Shown piece by piece: positions 53,941 through 63,247 of a DNA stretch of 64,000 nt. Origin of the DNA: Mycolicibacterium boenickei (lineage in GTDB: Bacteria > Actinomycetota > Actinomycetes > Mycobacteriales > Mycobacteriaceae); assembly GCF_010731295.1 (NCBI RefSeq), contig NZ_AP022579.1, positions 1,860,001 to 1,924,000 on the forward strand. The letters are read 5' to 3'. Every line of letters begins with the position of its first letter. Within the stretch, counting starts at the first letter, position 1. Position numbers and translations under genes: made by a program. The notes under the pieces are model-generated. The model was given only the letters and a program-made list of their open reading frames with translations. It did no database searches and was not told the origin of the DNA.

Positions 53941-54510
53941 GTGCTGCTCTCCGATCGAGACATCCGGGCCGAGATCGCCGCGAAACGCCTGGCCATCGAG
54001 CCGTTCGACGATGCCCTGGTGCAGCCGTCGAGCGTCGACGTCCGCCTGGACAACCTGTTCCGGGTCTTCAACAACACCCGCTACACCCACATCGACCCGG
54101 CCAAACAGCAGGACGAGCTGACCTCCCTCGTCGAACCCGCCGAAGGCGAGCCGTTCGTCCTGCACCCTGGTGAGTTCGTGCTCGGCTCGACGCTCGAGGT
54201 GTGCACGCTGCCCGACGACCTGGCCGGACGCCTGGAAGGCAAGTCCTCGCTGGGCCGGCTCGGATTGTTGACGCATTCGACGGCGGGGTTCATCGACCCG
54301 GGCTTCTCCGGGCACATCACGCTGGAGCTCTCCAACGTCGCCAATCTGCCGATCACGTTGTGGCCCGGCATGAAGATCGGCCAGCTCTGCCTGCTGCGGC
54401 TGACCAGCCCGGCCGAGCACCCGTACGGCAGCGACAAGGTCGGCTCGAAATACCAGGGCCAGCGGGGTCCGACGCCGTCCCGCTCGCATTTGAACTTCAT
54501 CAAGTCGTAG
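53941..54510 (+). CDS. dcd: Bifunctional dCTP deaminase/dUTPase
   Basis: 189 residues from GTG 53941. The deaminase signature is [18 protein letters not shown] and the C-terminal substrate lid is [14 protein letters not shown]. The mycobacterial enzyme converts dCTP to dUMP directly. In M. tuberculosis dcd is Rv0321. Downstream lies a strong inverted repeat. Confidence 0.95.
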   Translation: MLLSDRDIRAEIAAKRLAIEPFDDALVQPSSVDVRLDNLFRVFNNTRYTHIDPAKQQDELTSLVEPAEGEPFVLHPGEFVLGSTLEVCTLPDDLAGRLEGKSSLGRLGLLTHSTAGFIDPGFSGHITLELSNVANLPITLWPGMKIGQLCLLRLTSPAEHPYGSDKVGSKYQGQRGPTPSRSHLNFIKS

Positions 54511-54523
54511 CCCGCTTGCCGAG

Positions 54524-54572
54524 TGGCCACCTATGACACGCAGATCAGCGATTCGCGTGTCATAAGTGGCCA
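54524..54572. terminator. Inverted repeat downstream of dcd
   Basis: Arms 54524-54541 and 54555-54572 (18 bases, one mismatch: TGGCCACCTATGACACGC / GCGTGTCATAAGTGGCCA) with a 13-base loop. It begins 13 bases after the dcd stop, so it is a probable terminator for dcd and a boundary before amt. Confidence 0.75.
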
Positions 54573-54802
54573 GTCGGCGCGCCACGAGGCGCGGGCAGGC
54601 CGCACCCTTGCGCCGCTTTCTACCTGTGGGCTGTGAAAATCGCCGTTGAGCAGCCCAGGTGTGGGAAACGGCGAACAAGTCCGCCCAAGAGCGCCGGTGA
54701 ACTTTCAGTAACCACACCGCAACACGAAACACGGCTGAAACACGCGCGCCGCTTGGCTGAAACGCGCGCCCGACATTCTCGTCGAGACCAAAGGAGCTCG
54801 AC
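54573..54802. promoter_or_regulatory. Leader region of amt
   Basis: 230 bases with an AAAGGAG ribosome-binding site at about 54790. A GlnR-type operator (GTNAC-n6-GNAAC) was not clearly found, but the segment GTAACCACACCGCAACACGAAAC (about 54708-54730) is suggestive. Confidence 0.4.
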
Positions 54803-56146
54803 GTGTCCGAAATCGATCCGGCCGCCACAGCCTGGCTGCTCGCCAGTACCGCGCTGGTCCTGCTGATGACCCCCGGCCTCGCCATCTTCTACGGCGGCAT
54901 GGTCCGCACCACCGGCGTCCTCAACATGATCATGATGAGCTTCATCTCGATCCCGCTGGTCACAGTGGCCTGGCTGCTGGTCGGCTACACCCTGGCGTTC
55001 TCGGATGACGCCGGCGGCGGCCTGATCGGCGGACTGCAGCACTTCGGCATGCTCGGCATCACGCCCGGCACCGCCCACGGCGCGGTGCCCGAGCTGCTGT
55101 TCGCCACGTTCCAGCTGACCTTTGCGATCATCACTGCTGCCCTGGTCAGCGGGGCCATCGCGGACCGCGCCAAGTTCGCGGCCTGGATGCTGTTCGTGCC
55201 GCTCTGGGCTGTCGCGGTGTACGCCGTCGTCGCGCACTGGGTCTGGGGGCCGGGCGGCTGGCTGGCCGGCCTTGGCGTGCTCGACTACGCCGGCGGCCTC
55301 GTCGTCGAGATCGTGTCCGGCTCGTCGGCCCTGGCGCTGGCCTTGGTGCTCGGTCCGCGCATCGGCTTCAAGCAGGACGCGATGCGCCCGCACAACCTGC
55401 CCTTCGTGCTCCTCGGTGTCGGCCTGCTCTGGTTCGGCTGGTTCGGCTTCAACGCGGGTTCGGCGCTCGCCGCCAACGGCACCGCCGCCGCGATCTTCCT
55501 CAACACCCTGGTCGCCGGCTGCCTGGGCATGCTCGGCTGGCTGACGGTCGAGCAGGTCCGCGACGGCAAGCCGACCACCTTCGGCGCCGCCTCCGGTGTG
55601 GTGGCCGGCTTGGTCGCGATCACCCCGTCCTGCGGCACGGTCAACACCCTCGGCGCGGTCGTGGTGGGCCTGGCCGCCGGCGTGGTCTGTTCCTTTGCGA
55701 TCGGCCTGAAGTTCCGGTTCGGCTACGACGACTCGCTCGACGTGGTCGGTGTGCACTTCGTCGGCGGTGTGGTCGGCGTGCTGCTGATCGGATTCCTGGC
55801 CACCGAGGTGATGACCGCGGGCCCGCAAGGCCTCTTCTATGGCGGTGGGCTGACCCAGCTGGGTAAGCAGCTGCTGGGCGCGGTCGTCGTGGCGGCCTAC
55901 GCGTTCACCGTGTCGTACGGACTCGCCAAGCTGATCGACCGGTTCATGGGCTTCCGGCTCAGCCCCGAGGACGAGACCACCGGCGTCGACTTCACCCAGC
56001 ACGCGGAGTCGGCGTACGCCGAGGGCGTGCACGGGCATCTGCCGCAGCGCCGGCCGGGATTGTTCGGCGGCACCCTGGGTCAGCTGGGCCAGTTCGGAGA
56101 CCGAGATCAGCGGCCAGATCCGGCTGAAGAAGACAGCGCGGGATGA
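54803..56146 (+). CDS. Ammonium transporter (Amt family) with Glu in place of the first twin-His
   Basis: 447 residues, GTG start. Eleven transmembrane segments. The pore twin-His pair is His-His in E. coli AmtB (168 and 318). Here the DFAGG-x-V-H-type motif reads DYAGGLVVEI, putting Glu169 at the first His, while the second is kept as H318 (VHFVGG). Glu at this position is known from fungal Mep1/Mep3-type transporters. The Amt signature DDSLDVVGVHFVGG is intact. The acidic C-terminal tail is long. Confidence 0.92.
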   Translation: MSEIDPAATAWLLASTALVLLMTPGLAIFYGGMVRTTGVLNMIMMSFISIPLVTVAWLLVGYTLAFSDDAGGGLIGGLQHFGMLGITPGTAHGAVPELLFATFQLTFAIITAALVSGAIADRAKFAAWMLFVPLWAVAVYAVVAHWVWGPGGWLAGLGVLDYAGGLVVEIVSGSSALALALVLGPRIGFKQDAMRPHNLPFVLLGVGLLWFGWFGFNAGSALAANGTAAAIFLNTLVAGCLGMLGWLTVEQVRDGKPTTFGAASGVVAGLVAITPSCGTVNTLGAVVVGLAAGVVCSFAIGLKFRFGYDDSLDVVGVHFVGGVVGVLLIGFLATEVMTAGPQGLFYGGGLTQLGKQLLGAVVVAAYAFTVSYGLAKLIDRFMGFRLSPEDETTGVDFTQHAESAYAEGVHGHLPQRRPGLFGGTLGQLGQFGDRDQRPDPAEEDSAG

Positions 56147-56367
56147 ACCGGGCGGCGCTCTTTGTCGTAATGCCGAGTAGGGTCTAACTAACCGGCGCCG
56201 GCGCGCAGCATGCCGTCGCGGTCCGACCAGAATCTGGGCGCTGTAGCTAATGAGCGCAGGTGTAACGAACGAGCTGGTTACACCGAAAAAGGTTCTAGTT
56301 GTCGGTTCGTGCGGAATGTGTGCGCAATGGCGACAAGTGCAGTGCAGCAAACACATTGGAGGGCTCG
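56147..56367. promoter_or_regulatory. Promoter region of the DUF7159-like gene, with inverted repeat
   Basis: 221 bases. Perfect 8-base arms GGTGTAAC (56259-56266) and GTTACACC (56277-56284), separated by 10 bases, form a likely regulator site 84 bases before the start. A TGGAGGG ribosome-binding site precedes the GTG. Confidence 0.55.
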
Positions 56368-57987
56368 GTGGACATCGTATTGGGTGTGGCGATGGCACCT
56401 ACAACGGTCCGCATGGTGCTGGTCGAGGGGGAGAAAGCCGACGGGGTTACCGTCGATCACGACGTCTTCGACGTCACCGCCGGTGAAGATTCGGCAACCA
56501 CCACGGCGGCCGATCAGGTGGTCGCTGCCATCCTCGGAACCCAGGAGAGTGCGGCCTCCGGCGGGCACCATCTGAAGTCGATCGGCGTCACCTGGACCGA
56601 CCATTCCGATGCCGCCGCGCTGCGCGACACGCTGTCCGCGCACGGCATCGACGACGTCATGCTGGTCTCCGAAAGTCACGCCGCCGCCGCGCTGGCCCAG
56701 GCGGTCGGGCGCGCCGTCGGTTACGACACCACGGCGCTGCTGTTCATCGACCGTGACGCGGCCACGCTCTCGGTGGTCAAGACCGACGACGGTTCGGTGG
56801 TCAAGGTGCTGAGCAGGTCGTTGCACAGTGCCGATGCCATGGCCGTGCTCACCGACATGGCTGCCGCGGTCGACGCTGCCGAGTCCGCGCCGGACGGCAT
56901 GTTCGTCCTCGGTGCCGGCGTCGACGTCGCCTCGGTCAAGGCGCATCTGGAACCCCTGGTGTCGCTTCCCGTCAGTGCCCCGGACGAGCCCGAGATGGCG
57001 CTGGCCCGCGGTGCCGCGCTCGCGTCGGCCAACGCTCCGGCTTTCGAGGCCACCACGGTCGGTCTCGCCTATTCGCAAGATCCCGACGGGACGACCGCGG
57101 GCAGTGCCTATGCACTGGCCGGTCTGGCCACCGAGATGGCGCCGGCTGGAGCCGCTGCCATCGACGGCGTGGACCTCGTCGCCGACGAGATGCCGATGGA
57201 CGAGGAACGCAAACCCTTCCTCCTGGTGGGTTCCGCGTTGACGTCGGTGTTCGTGGTTGGTGTTGTGGCACTGGTTATTTCGCTCGCGGTGAGCATCCGG
57301 CCGACGGTCGATCAGCGTCCCGCCCCGGCGCAGGGCGCGGTGGCACCGACTGCCCCGGCCAAGCTTCCGGCGCCCGCACCCGCACCGCCGCCGGAAGCGC
57401 TGGTGCCGCCGCCACCGGCCCCACCGCCCGAGACCATCAAGGCCCCGATCCCGGTGGTCCAGGAAGCGCCCGCACCGCAGGCGCCGCCGCGCACGGTCTA
57501 TGTCGAGCAGCCCGCAGCGGCCCCGCCGCCCGCGCCTGAGGCGCCCGCTCCGGCACCTGCGCCCGAGGCCCCGGCCCCGGCGCCGGTTCCGGTCGCGCCG
57601 CCGCCGGCCCCGATCTACAACCCGCCTGCGCCGTACATCCCGCCGCTGGTCGTGCTGCCGCCCGCACCGCGGCTGCCGAACATCTTCCGGCCGCCGTGGG
57701 ACCCGCCGCAGCGTCAGCAGCCGTGGGATCCGCCGTCGCGCCACGAACCCCAAGCCCCGAAGTGGCCGGGTTCAGGGTCGGATGACTGGGAGCCTCCGAG
57801 CTCGGGCTGGAACCCGGGCCGGGGATCGGGTGACTGGAACCCTGGCCGGTCCAGCGGCTCCGGCTCCGGTGACTGGAACCCGGGTGGCTCGGGCTCTGGT
57901 GATTGGAACCCTGGGCGGTCGGGTGGATCGCGCAGTGGCGGTGACGGCGGAGGCCTGTGGCCCTTCCCGTCATTCGGCGGGCACTAG
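56368..57987 (+). CDS. DUF7159-like actin-fold membrane protein with Pro-rich and WNPG-repeat tail
   Basis: 539 residues from GTG 56368 (VDIVLGVAMAPTTVRMVLVEG). N-domain 1-280 as in the paralogue at 52908. A transmembrane helix spans about 287-310. The long tail is Pro/Ala-rich (about 315-450) and ends in four Trp-Asn-Pro-Gly repeats rich in Gly, Ser and Arg. The topology suggests a cytosolic actin-like domain and an extracytoplasmic tail that could reach into the wall. Function unknown. Confidence 0.8.
   Translation: MDIVLGVAMAPTTVRMVLVEGEKADGVTVDHDVFDVTAGEDSATTTAADQVVAAILGTQESAASGGHHLKSIGVTWTDHSDAAALRDTLSAHGIDDVMLVSESHAAAALAQAVGRAVGYDTTALLFIDRDAATLSVVKTDDGSVVKVLSRSLHSADAMAVLTDMAAAVDAAESAPDGMFVLGAGVDVASVKAHLEPLVSLPVSAPDEPEMALARGAALASANAPAFEATTVGLAYSQDPDGTTAGSAYALAGLATEMAPAGAAAIDGVDLVADEMPMDEERKPFLLVGSALTSVFVVGVVALVISLAVSIRPTVDQRPAPAQGAVAPTAPAKLPAPAPAPPPEALVPPPPAPPPETIKAPIPVVQEAPAPQAPPRTVYVEQPAAAPPPAPEAPAPAPAPEAPAPAPVPVAPPPAPIYNPPAPYIPPLVVLPPAPRLPNIFRPPWDPPQRQQPWDPPSRHEPQAPKWPGSGSDDWEPPSSGWNPGRGSGDWNPGRSSGSGSGDWNPGGSGSGDWNPGRSGGSRSGGDGGGLWPFPSFGGH
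57808..57925 (+). repeat. Four tandem WNPG-encoding repeats
   Basis: Trp codons of the repeats lie at 57808, 57835, 57874 and 57904 (intervals 27, 39 and 30 bases). Each is followed by AACCC(T/G)GG-type codons (N-P-G) and a Gly/Ser spacer. The unit is imperfect, so it is likely maintained as a protein repeat. Confidence 0.8.
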
Positions 57988-58073
57988 GCCCCGCGACCAA
58001 CCGTTACCTGACGTTGGCCTGCCGCTCAGTGTCACGTAGCAGCTAGCTCATTATCGCGGCCTATCCAGGCAGT

Positions 58074-59405
58074 ATGCGATGCACCGTATTCGGTACCGGC
58101 TATCTGGGCGCGACACATGCCGCGGGCATGGCCGAGCTCGGCCACGAGGTGATCGGGGTCGACATCGACCCGGGCAAGGTGGCCAAACTCGCCGCCGGTG
58201 ACATCCCGTTCTACGAACCCGGCCTGCGGAAGGTGTTGAACGACAACCTGTCTGCCGGCCGGCTGCGGTTCACCACCGACTACGACGAGGCCGCCGACTT
58301 CGCCGACGTGCACTTCCTCGGCGTCGGCACCCCGCAGAAGAAGGGCGATTACAGCGCCGATCTGCGCCACGTGCACGCTGTCATCGACACCCTGGTGCCC
58401 CGGCTGCGCCGGTCCGCGGTGATCGTCGGCAAATCCACCGTCCCGGTCGGGACCGCTGCCGACCTGGCCGAGCGGGCCCGGGCCCTGGCGCCGGTCGACG
58501 TGGACGTCGAGGTGGCCTGGAACCCGGAGTTCCTGCGCGAGGGCTACGCCGTGCACGACACCCTGCACCCGGACCGGATTGTGGTTGGGGTGCAGCGTGA
58601 TTCGCAGCGCGGTGAGTCAGCGGTGCGCGAGCTGTATGCGCCGCTGATCGCCGACGGCGTGCCGTTCCTGGTCACCGACCTGGAGACCGCCGAGCTGGTC
58701 AAGGTGTCGGCCAACGCGTTCTTGGCCACCAAGATCTCGTTCATCAACGCGATCTCCGAGGTCTGTGAAGCCGTCGGCGCCGACGTGACCCTGCTGGCTG
58801 ACGCCCTGGGCTACGACCCGAGAATCGGCCGGCGATTCCTCAACGCGGGCCTGGGCTTTGGCGGTGGTTGCCTGCCCAAGGACATCCGGGCATTCATGGC
58901 CAGGGCCGGTGAGCTCGGCGCCAACCACGCGCTGACCTTCCTGCGTGAGGTCGACAGCATCAACATGCGGCGCCGCACCGCCATGGTGGAGCTGACTACC
59001 CGGGCCTGTGGCGGATCGCTGCTGGGCGCCAACATCGCGGTGCTGGGCGCGGCCTTCAAACCCGAATCCGACGACGTGCGCGATTCACCCGCCCTCAACG
59101 TCGCCGGCATGCTGCAGCTCAACGGTGCCGCGGTCAACGTGTACGACCCCAAGGCCATGGACAACTCGCAGCGGGTGTTCCCCACGCTGAACTACTCCAC
59201 CTCCGTCGTCGAAGCCTGCGACCGGGCAGACGCGGTGCTGGTGCTCACCGAGTGGGCCGAGTTTGTCGACCTGGACCCGGCCGAGCTGGCGGACATGGTG
59301 CGCGTCAAAGTCGTTGTGGACGGCCGCAATTGCCTGGACGCGCAGCGGTGGCGGGACGCGGGATGGCGCGTGTACGCGTTGGGGCGACCGGTCGCCACTG
59401 TTTGA
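58074..59405 (+). CDS. udgA: UDP-glucose 6-dehydrogenase
   Basis: 443 residues from ATG 58074 (MRCTVFGTGYLGATHAAG). NAD-binding GTGYLGATHAAGMAELGHEV, central domain FLATKISFINAISEVCEAVG, catalytic Cys in GFGGGCLPKDIRAF. It oxidises UDP-glucose to UDP-glucuronate. In M. tuberculosis it is Rv0322, next to dcd. Here amt and a membrane-protein gene sit in between. Confidence 0.95.
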   Translation: MRCTVFGTGYLGATHAAGMAELGHEVIGVDIDPGKVAKLAAGDIPFYEPGLRKVLNDNLSAGRLRFTTDYDEAADFADVHFLGVGTPQKKGDYSADLRHVHAVIDTLVPRLRRSAVIVGKSTVPVGTAADLAERARALAPVDVDVEVAWNPEFLREGYAVHDTLHPDRIVVGVQRDSQRGESAVRELYAPLIADGVPFLVTDLETAELVKVSANAFLATKISFINAISEVCEAVGADVTLLADALGYDPRIGRRFLNAGLGFGGGCLPKDIRAFMARAGELGANHALTFLREVDSINMRRRTAMVELTTRACGGSLLGANIAVLGAAFKPESDDVRDSPALNVAGMLQLNGAAVNVYDPKAMDNSQRVFPTLNYSTSVVEACDRADAVLVLTEWAEFVDLDPAELADMVRVKVVVDGRNCLDAQRWRDAGWRVYALGRPVATV

Positions 59406-59443
59406 CGCTTGTAGAACAATTTCTGCGGTCGTAGGCTCGGGCC

Positions 59444-60757
59444 ATGCGGGAACGAATCCGGTGGATGGCCCTGCACGGGGTGGTTCGAGGCATCTCGGCG
59501 TACGGGATGCGTCATGGGGATCCTCAGGCTCGGCTGATCGCCGACCCGGCGGTGCGTGCGGATCCGGCGCCCTTCGCCGATGAGATGCGCCGTCGCGGAC
59601 CGATTGTGCGCGGTCGTGCGCTCCTGATGACGTTCGACCACGACGTCGCCACCGACCTGCTGCGTTCCGACGACTTCCGGGTGTCGCGGCTCGGCGGGAA
59701 CCTGCCCCGTCCGCTGCGGTGGGTGGCCGACAAGACCGATACCGGCGGGCTGCACCCCCTGATGCCGCCGTCGTTGCTCGCGACGGAACCACCTGATCAC
59801 ACCCGCTACCGCAAGCTGGTGTCCTCGGTGTTCACCACCCGCGCGGTCTCCCGGCTGCGTGAACGGGTCCAGGACACCGCCAACGAGCTGCTCGACTCGA
59901 TGGACGGCGGCGGGGTGGTCGACATCGTCGACACCTACTGCGCGCAGCTGCCCGTCGCGGTGATCAGCGACATCCTCGGGGTGCCCGACGCGGACCGGCA
60001 ACAGATCCTGCGCTTCGGCGAGCTCGGCGCGCCCAGCCTGGACATCGGGCTGACCTGGCGGCAGTACCAGGAGGTGAACTCCGGCATCCACGGGTTCGAG
60101 ACCTGGCTGACCGATCACCTACGCCAACTGCGCCGCAACCCCGGCGAGGACCTGCTCAGCCAGATCATCCAGGCCTCCGAGGCCGGAGCCGCCGGGGAAC
60201 CGCTCAATGAATCGGAACTGCGGGCACTGGCCGGGCTCGTGCTGGCGGCGGGTTTCGAGACCACGGTCAACCTGCTGGGCAACGGCATTCGCATGCTGCT
60301 GGATCACCCCGAACACCTGCAGACGCTGGCGGCGCGGCCCGAGCTGTGGCCGAACACAGTCGAGGAGATCCTGCGCCTGGACTCGCCGGTGCTGATGAGC
60401 GCGCGGGTCGCCCTCCGCGACACCGAAGTGGCCGGAACCTCGGTCCAGGCCGGGGAACTCGTCATCATCCATCTGGCCGGAGCCAACCGCGACCCCGCGG
60501 TGTTCACCGACCCGCACCGCTTCGACATCGAACGCGACAACGCCGGCCGGCACCTCTCGTTCTCCGGCGGCCGGCATTTCTGCCTGGGCGCAGCCCTCGC
60601 CCGAGCGGAAGGCCAGGTCGGTCTGCAGACCTTCTTCGAGCGGTTCCCCGACGCGCGGGCGGCCGGCGAAGGCAGCCGCCGTGAGACCCGAATCCTGCGG
60701 GGTTGGTCGACTCTGCCGATCGCGCTCGGGAAGGCACGCACAGCGGTAAGTTCGTGA
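59444..60757 (+). CDS. Cytochrome P450
   Basis: 437 residues, ATG 59444. The I-helix motif is AGFETTVN, the ExxR motif is EEILRLDSP, and the heme-binding loop is FSGGRHFCLGAALA. A soluble bacterial class I enzyme, needing ferredoxin and reductase. The substrate is unknown. The following gene starts one base after its stop, so the two form an operon. Confidence 0.95.
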   Translation: MRERIRWMALHGVVRGISAYGMRHGDPQARLIADPAVRADPAPFADEMRRRGPIVRGRALLMTFDHDVATDLLRSDDFRVSRLGGNLPRPLRWVADKTDTGGLHPLMPPSLLATEPPDHTRYRKLVSSVFTTRAVSRLRERVQDTANELLDSMDGGGVVDIVDTYCAQLPVAVISDILGVPDADRQQILRFGELGAPSLDIGLTWRQYQEVNSGIHGFETWLTDHLRQLRRNPGEDLLSQIIQASEAGAAGEPLNESELRALAGLVLAAGFETTVNLLGNGIRMLLDHPEHLQTLAARPELWPNTVEEILRLDSPVLMSARVALRDTEVAGTSVQAGELVIIHLAGANRDPAVFTDPHRFDIERDNAGRHLSFSGGRHFCLGAALARAEGQVGLQTFFERFPDARAAGEGSRRETRILRGWSTLPIALGKARTAVSS

Positions 60758-60758
60758 C

Positions 60759-61511
60759 GTGGACTTCCGAGCTGCTCTGCTCGACCAGACCCGGACCTTC
60801 GGGGAGCTGATCGCCTCCAGCGATCCTGAGACGCCGGTGCCGACGTGTCCGGAGTGGACGCTCAAGCAACTGTTCCGCCATGTCGGACGCGGAAACCGTT
60901 GGGCGGCACAGATTATCTCCGAGCGCCGGGTGTCACCCCTGGACCCCCGCGAGGTCCACGAGGGCAAACCGCCCGATGATCTCGCCGCCGCGATCGAATG
61001 GCTCAACGCCGGTGCGGCACAGATCCTCAAGGCCGTCGACCAGGTCGGCACCGACACCCGGGTGTGGACGTTTCTGGGCCCCAAACCCGGGGGTTGGTGG
61101 ATCCGACGACGCGTGCACGAGGTGGCGGTACACCACACCGACGCCGCGCTGGCCCTGGGAACCACATTCGACATGCCGGCCGACCTCGCCGCCGACGCGG
61201 TCAGTGAATGGCTGGATATCTCCACCGGCATGGCCAAGAAGCGGCACGGCGAACCGCTCGCCTTGAACACCAGCATCCACCTGCACGCCACCGACGAGGG
61301 GCTCGGGCCGACAGGGGAGTGGACGGTGGAGCACGACGAGGACGGGCTCGGATGGTCGCACAGCCACGGCAAGGGCACCGTCGCGCTGCGCGGGTCGGCC
61401 AACGCCCTGCTGCTGGCCATCACCCGGCGGCGCAGTGCGGCCGACCTCGGGATCGAAGTGTTCGGCGACACCGCAACCTGGGACACCTGGCTCGACCGCA
61501 CACCGTTCTGA
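60759..61511 (+). CDS. Mycothiol-dependent maleylpyruvate isomerase-family protein
   Basis: 250 residues, GTG 60759. MDMPI N-domain: CPEWTLKQLFRHVGRGNRW, then RRRVHEVAVHHTDAALAL, giving the three-His metal site. It also has the C-terminal domain (SANALLLAITRRRSAADLGIEV). The exact substrate is unknown. It is coupled to the P450 gene and followed by a SnoaL-like gene. Confidence 0.87.
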   Translation: MDFRAALLDQTRTFGELIASSDPETPVPTCPEWTLKQLFRHVGRGNRWAAQIISERRVSPLDPREVHEGKPPDDLAAAIEWLNAGAAQILKAVDQVGTDTRVWTFLGPKPGGWWIRRRVHEVAVHHTDAALALGTTFDMPADLAADAVSEWLDISTGMAKKRHGEPLALNTSIHLHATDEGLGPTGEWTVEHDEDGLGWSHSHGKGTVALRGSANALLLAITRRRSAADLGIEVFGDTATWDTWLDRTPF

Positions 61512-61529
61512 GTGGCGTACGTTTCGTTC

Positions 61530-61898
61530 ATGACCACTTCCGAGATCGCCACGGTTCTGGCTTGGCATGACGCGCTGAACGACCACGACATCGACACCCT
61601 GATCGCACTGTCCAGCGATGACATCGAGGTCGGAGACGCCGCCGGGGCCGCCCAGGGCCATGCCGCGCTGCGCGACTGGGCCGCATCTGCGGGCGACACC
61701 GTGACGCCGGGGCGGATGTTCGTGCACGACGGCGTGGTCGTCGTCGAACAGACCGTCCGGGCCGCAGACGGGACGGCTCACGCCGGGGCCGCCGCCTTCC
61801 GCGTGGTGCACGACCACGTCACCTCGGTGTTCCGCCATGACACTCTGGCGGCCGCGCTGGCCGCCACCGAACTCACCGAGAAGGACCTCGTCGGCTGA
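61530..61898 (+). CDS. SnoaL/NTF2-like protein
   Basis: 122 residues from ATG 61530 (MTTSEIATVLAWHDALNDHD); GTG 61512 is an alternative. NTF2-fold: ALNDHDIDTLIALSSDDIEV and RMFVHDGVVVVEQTVRA. Probable isomerase, cyclase or binding protein in the same operon as the P450. Its 3' end overlaps the convergent YibE/F gene by 26 bases. Confidence 0.8.
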   Translation: MTTSEIATVLAWHDALNDHDIDTLIALSSDDIEVGDAAGAAQGHAALRDWAASAGDTVTPGRMFVHDGVVVVEQTVRAADGTAHAGAAAFRVVHDHVTSVFRHDTLAAALAATELTEKDLVG

Positions 61899-63129
61899 CG
61901 TCTGCCTTCGCGGGCGTCGGCGTCGCCAGCACTGCGGCGATCCCCGTCGTCAACGGAACCGACAGGGCCAGCGCGATACCACCGACCGCGGAGCGGGCGA
62001 TCTCGATGGCCACGCTCTCACCCGTCAGCACATCGGCCAACGACCGGTTGGCCACGCTGAACAACAGCAGCAGCGGCAGCGCGCTGCCGGCATAGGCCAG
62101 CACCAGGGTGTAGACGGTGCTGGCGATGTGGTCGCTGCCGACCCGCATGGCGCCGACGAAGATCGCCCGCCGGCTTCCGCCGTGCTCGGCGAGCTCGAAC
62201 ACCGCCGAGGCCTGGGTGATGGTCACATCGTTGAGCACACCGAGCGAGCCGATGATGAACCCGGCCAACAGCAGGCCGGTGATCGACACATTGCCCAGGT
62301 ACGCGGCGACCTCGTTGTTCTGATCTTCGGACAGGCCCGTCAAATGGGCCATTTCGATTGCCGCCCAGGACAATATGGCGGCCAATAGCAGTGAGGTCAG
62401 CGTGCCCAGCAGGGCCGCACTGGTGCGCAGGCTGACGCCGTGGGCCAGATAGATCACCGCATACAGAATGGCTGCCGAGGCGACCAGCGCCACCGGTATC
62501 GCGGGGGCACCGTCGCGCAATGCGGGTAACAGGAAGATCATCAGCACGGCGAACGCCACCACGATGCCGATGATCGCCCGCAGCCCGCGCCAGCGCGCCA
62601 CCGCCACGATCACCACGGCGAACACCACGGCCAGGGCGATCAACGGCCAGGTGCGCTCGTAGTCGAAGAACGCGTAGCTTGTCGTGCCGGCCTCATCGAC
62701 CTGGCGGCTCACCCGAATATTGTCTCCGGCAACGAGATTCGGTTGCCCGGGGCCGGTGGTGAACTCCAGCAGCGTGTTGGCGCCCTTGTTCGGTCCGGAA
62801 TCGATGGCCACCAGGTTCTGCACGCACGTGCCGCCGCCGGGGGCGGCAGGCTGCGGTTTGGAGGTCAGCACACCCCCGGCTGACGGGCTGCCGCAGTCGG
62901 CCAGGCTGCTGGACACCACGTGCCCGGCCTCGGTGGTGACGGCGCCGCCCGCGGCGTTCTGGAAAGGCAGCGGGATGTCGACCCGCTGATGGCTGGGCCA
63001 CAACACGGCCGCGCCGATCAGGACCGCCAGTCCGATGGTCACCAGCAGGCCCACGACGACGCGTGCGGCCAACGGGCCCAGCGGAGACGGGCCGGCCAGC
63101 GAATGGGAGTGGGAATGCGTGTGCGCCAC
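61873..63129 (-). CDS. YibE/F-like multi-pass membrane protein
   Basis: 418 residues, ATG 63129. A His-rich N-terminus (MAHTHSHSHSL) precedes the first transmembrane helix. An extracytoplasmic loop of about 100 residues with two Cys precedes seven further transmembrane helices (from about residue 160). The family core GLSEDQNNEVAAYLGNVSIT and GSLGVLNDVTITQASAVFEL are typical of YibE/F. The function of the family is unknown; the His-rich start suggests metal binding. Confidence 0.87.
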   Translation of the reverse strand: MAHTHSHSHSLAGPSPLGPLAARVVVGLLVTIGLAVLIGAAVLWPSHQRVDIPLPFQNAAGGAVTTEAGHVVSSSLADCGSPSAGGVLTSKPQPAAPGGGTCVQNLVAIDSGPNKGANTLLEFTTGPGQPNLVAGDNIRVSRQVDEAGTTSYAFFDYERTWPLIALAVVFAVVIVAVARWRGLRAIIGIVVAFAVLMIFLLPALRDGAPAIPVALVASAAILYAVIYLAHGVSLRTSAALLGTLTSLLLAAILSWAAIEMAHLTGLSEDQNNEVAAYLGNVSITGLLLAGFIIGSLGVLNDVTITQASAVFELAEHGGSRRAIFVGAMRVGSDHIASTVYTLVLAYAGSALPLLLLFSVANRSLADVLTGESVAIEIARSAVGGIALALSVPLTTGIAAVLATPTPAKADVSRRGPSR

Positions 63130-63247
63130 CCCGACAGAGTAGAGGGAGTGGCTAGCAGTTTCCCGTGGGCCGTGGTCCGCCCAGACGACGCTTTATGTCG
63201 CGGTTTGGGCAGATTTGCGCCAGAAACCGTAGTGCCGGCGCGAAGAT

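Noticed and set aside
54510..54802. GlnR binding site before amt
   Set aside because: A GTAAC-like half-site is present but no second half at the right distance could be identified with confidence.
56278..57753. Minus-strand open frame opposite the DUF7159-like gene
   Set aside because: Same reason: Arg/Gly-rich translation and no family resemblance.
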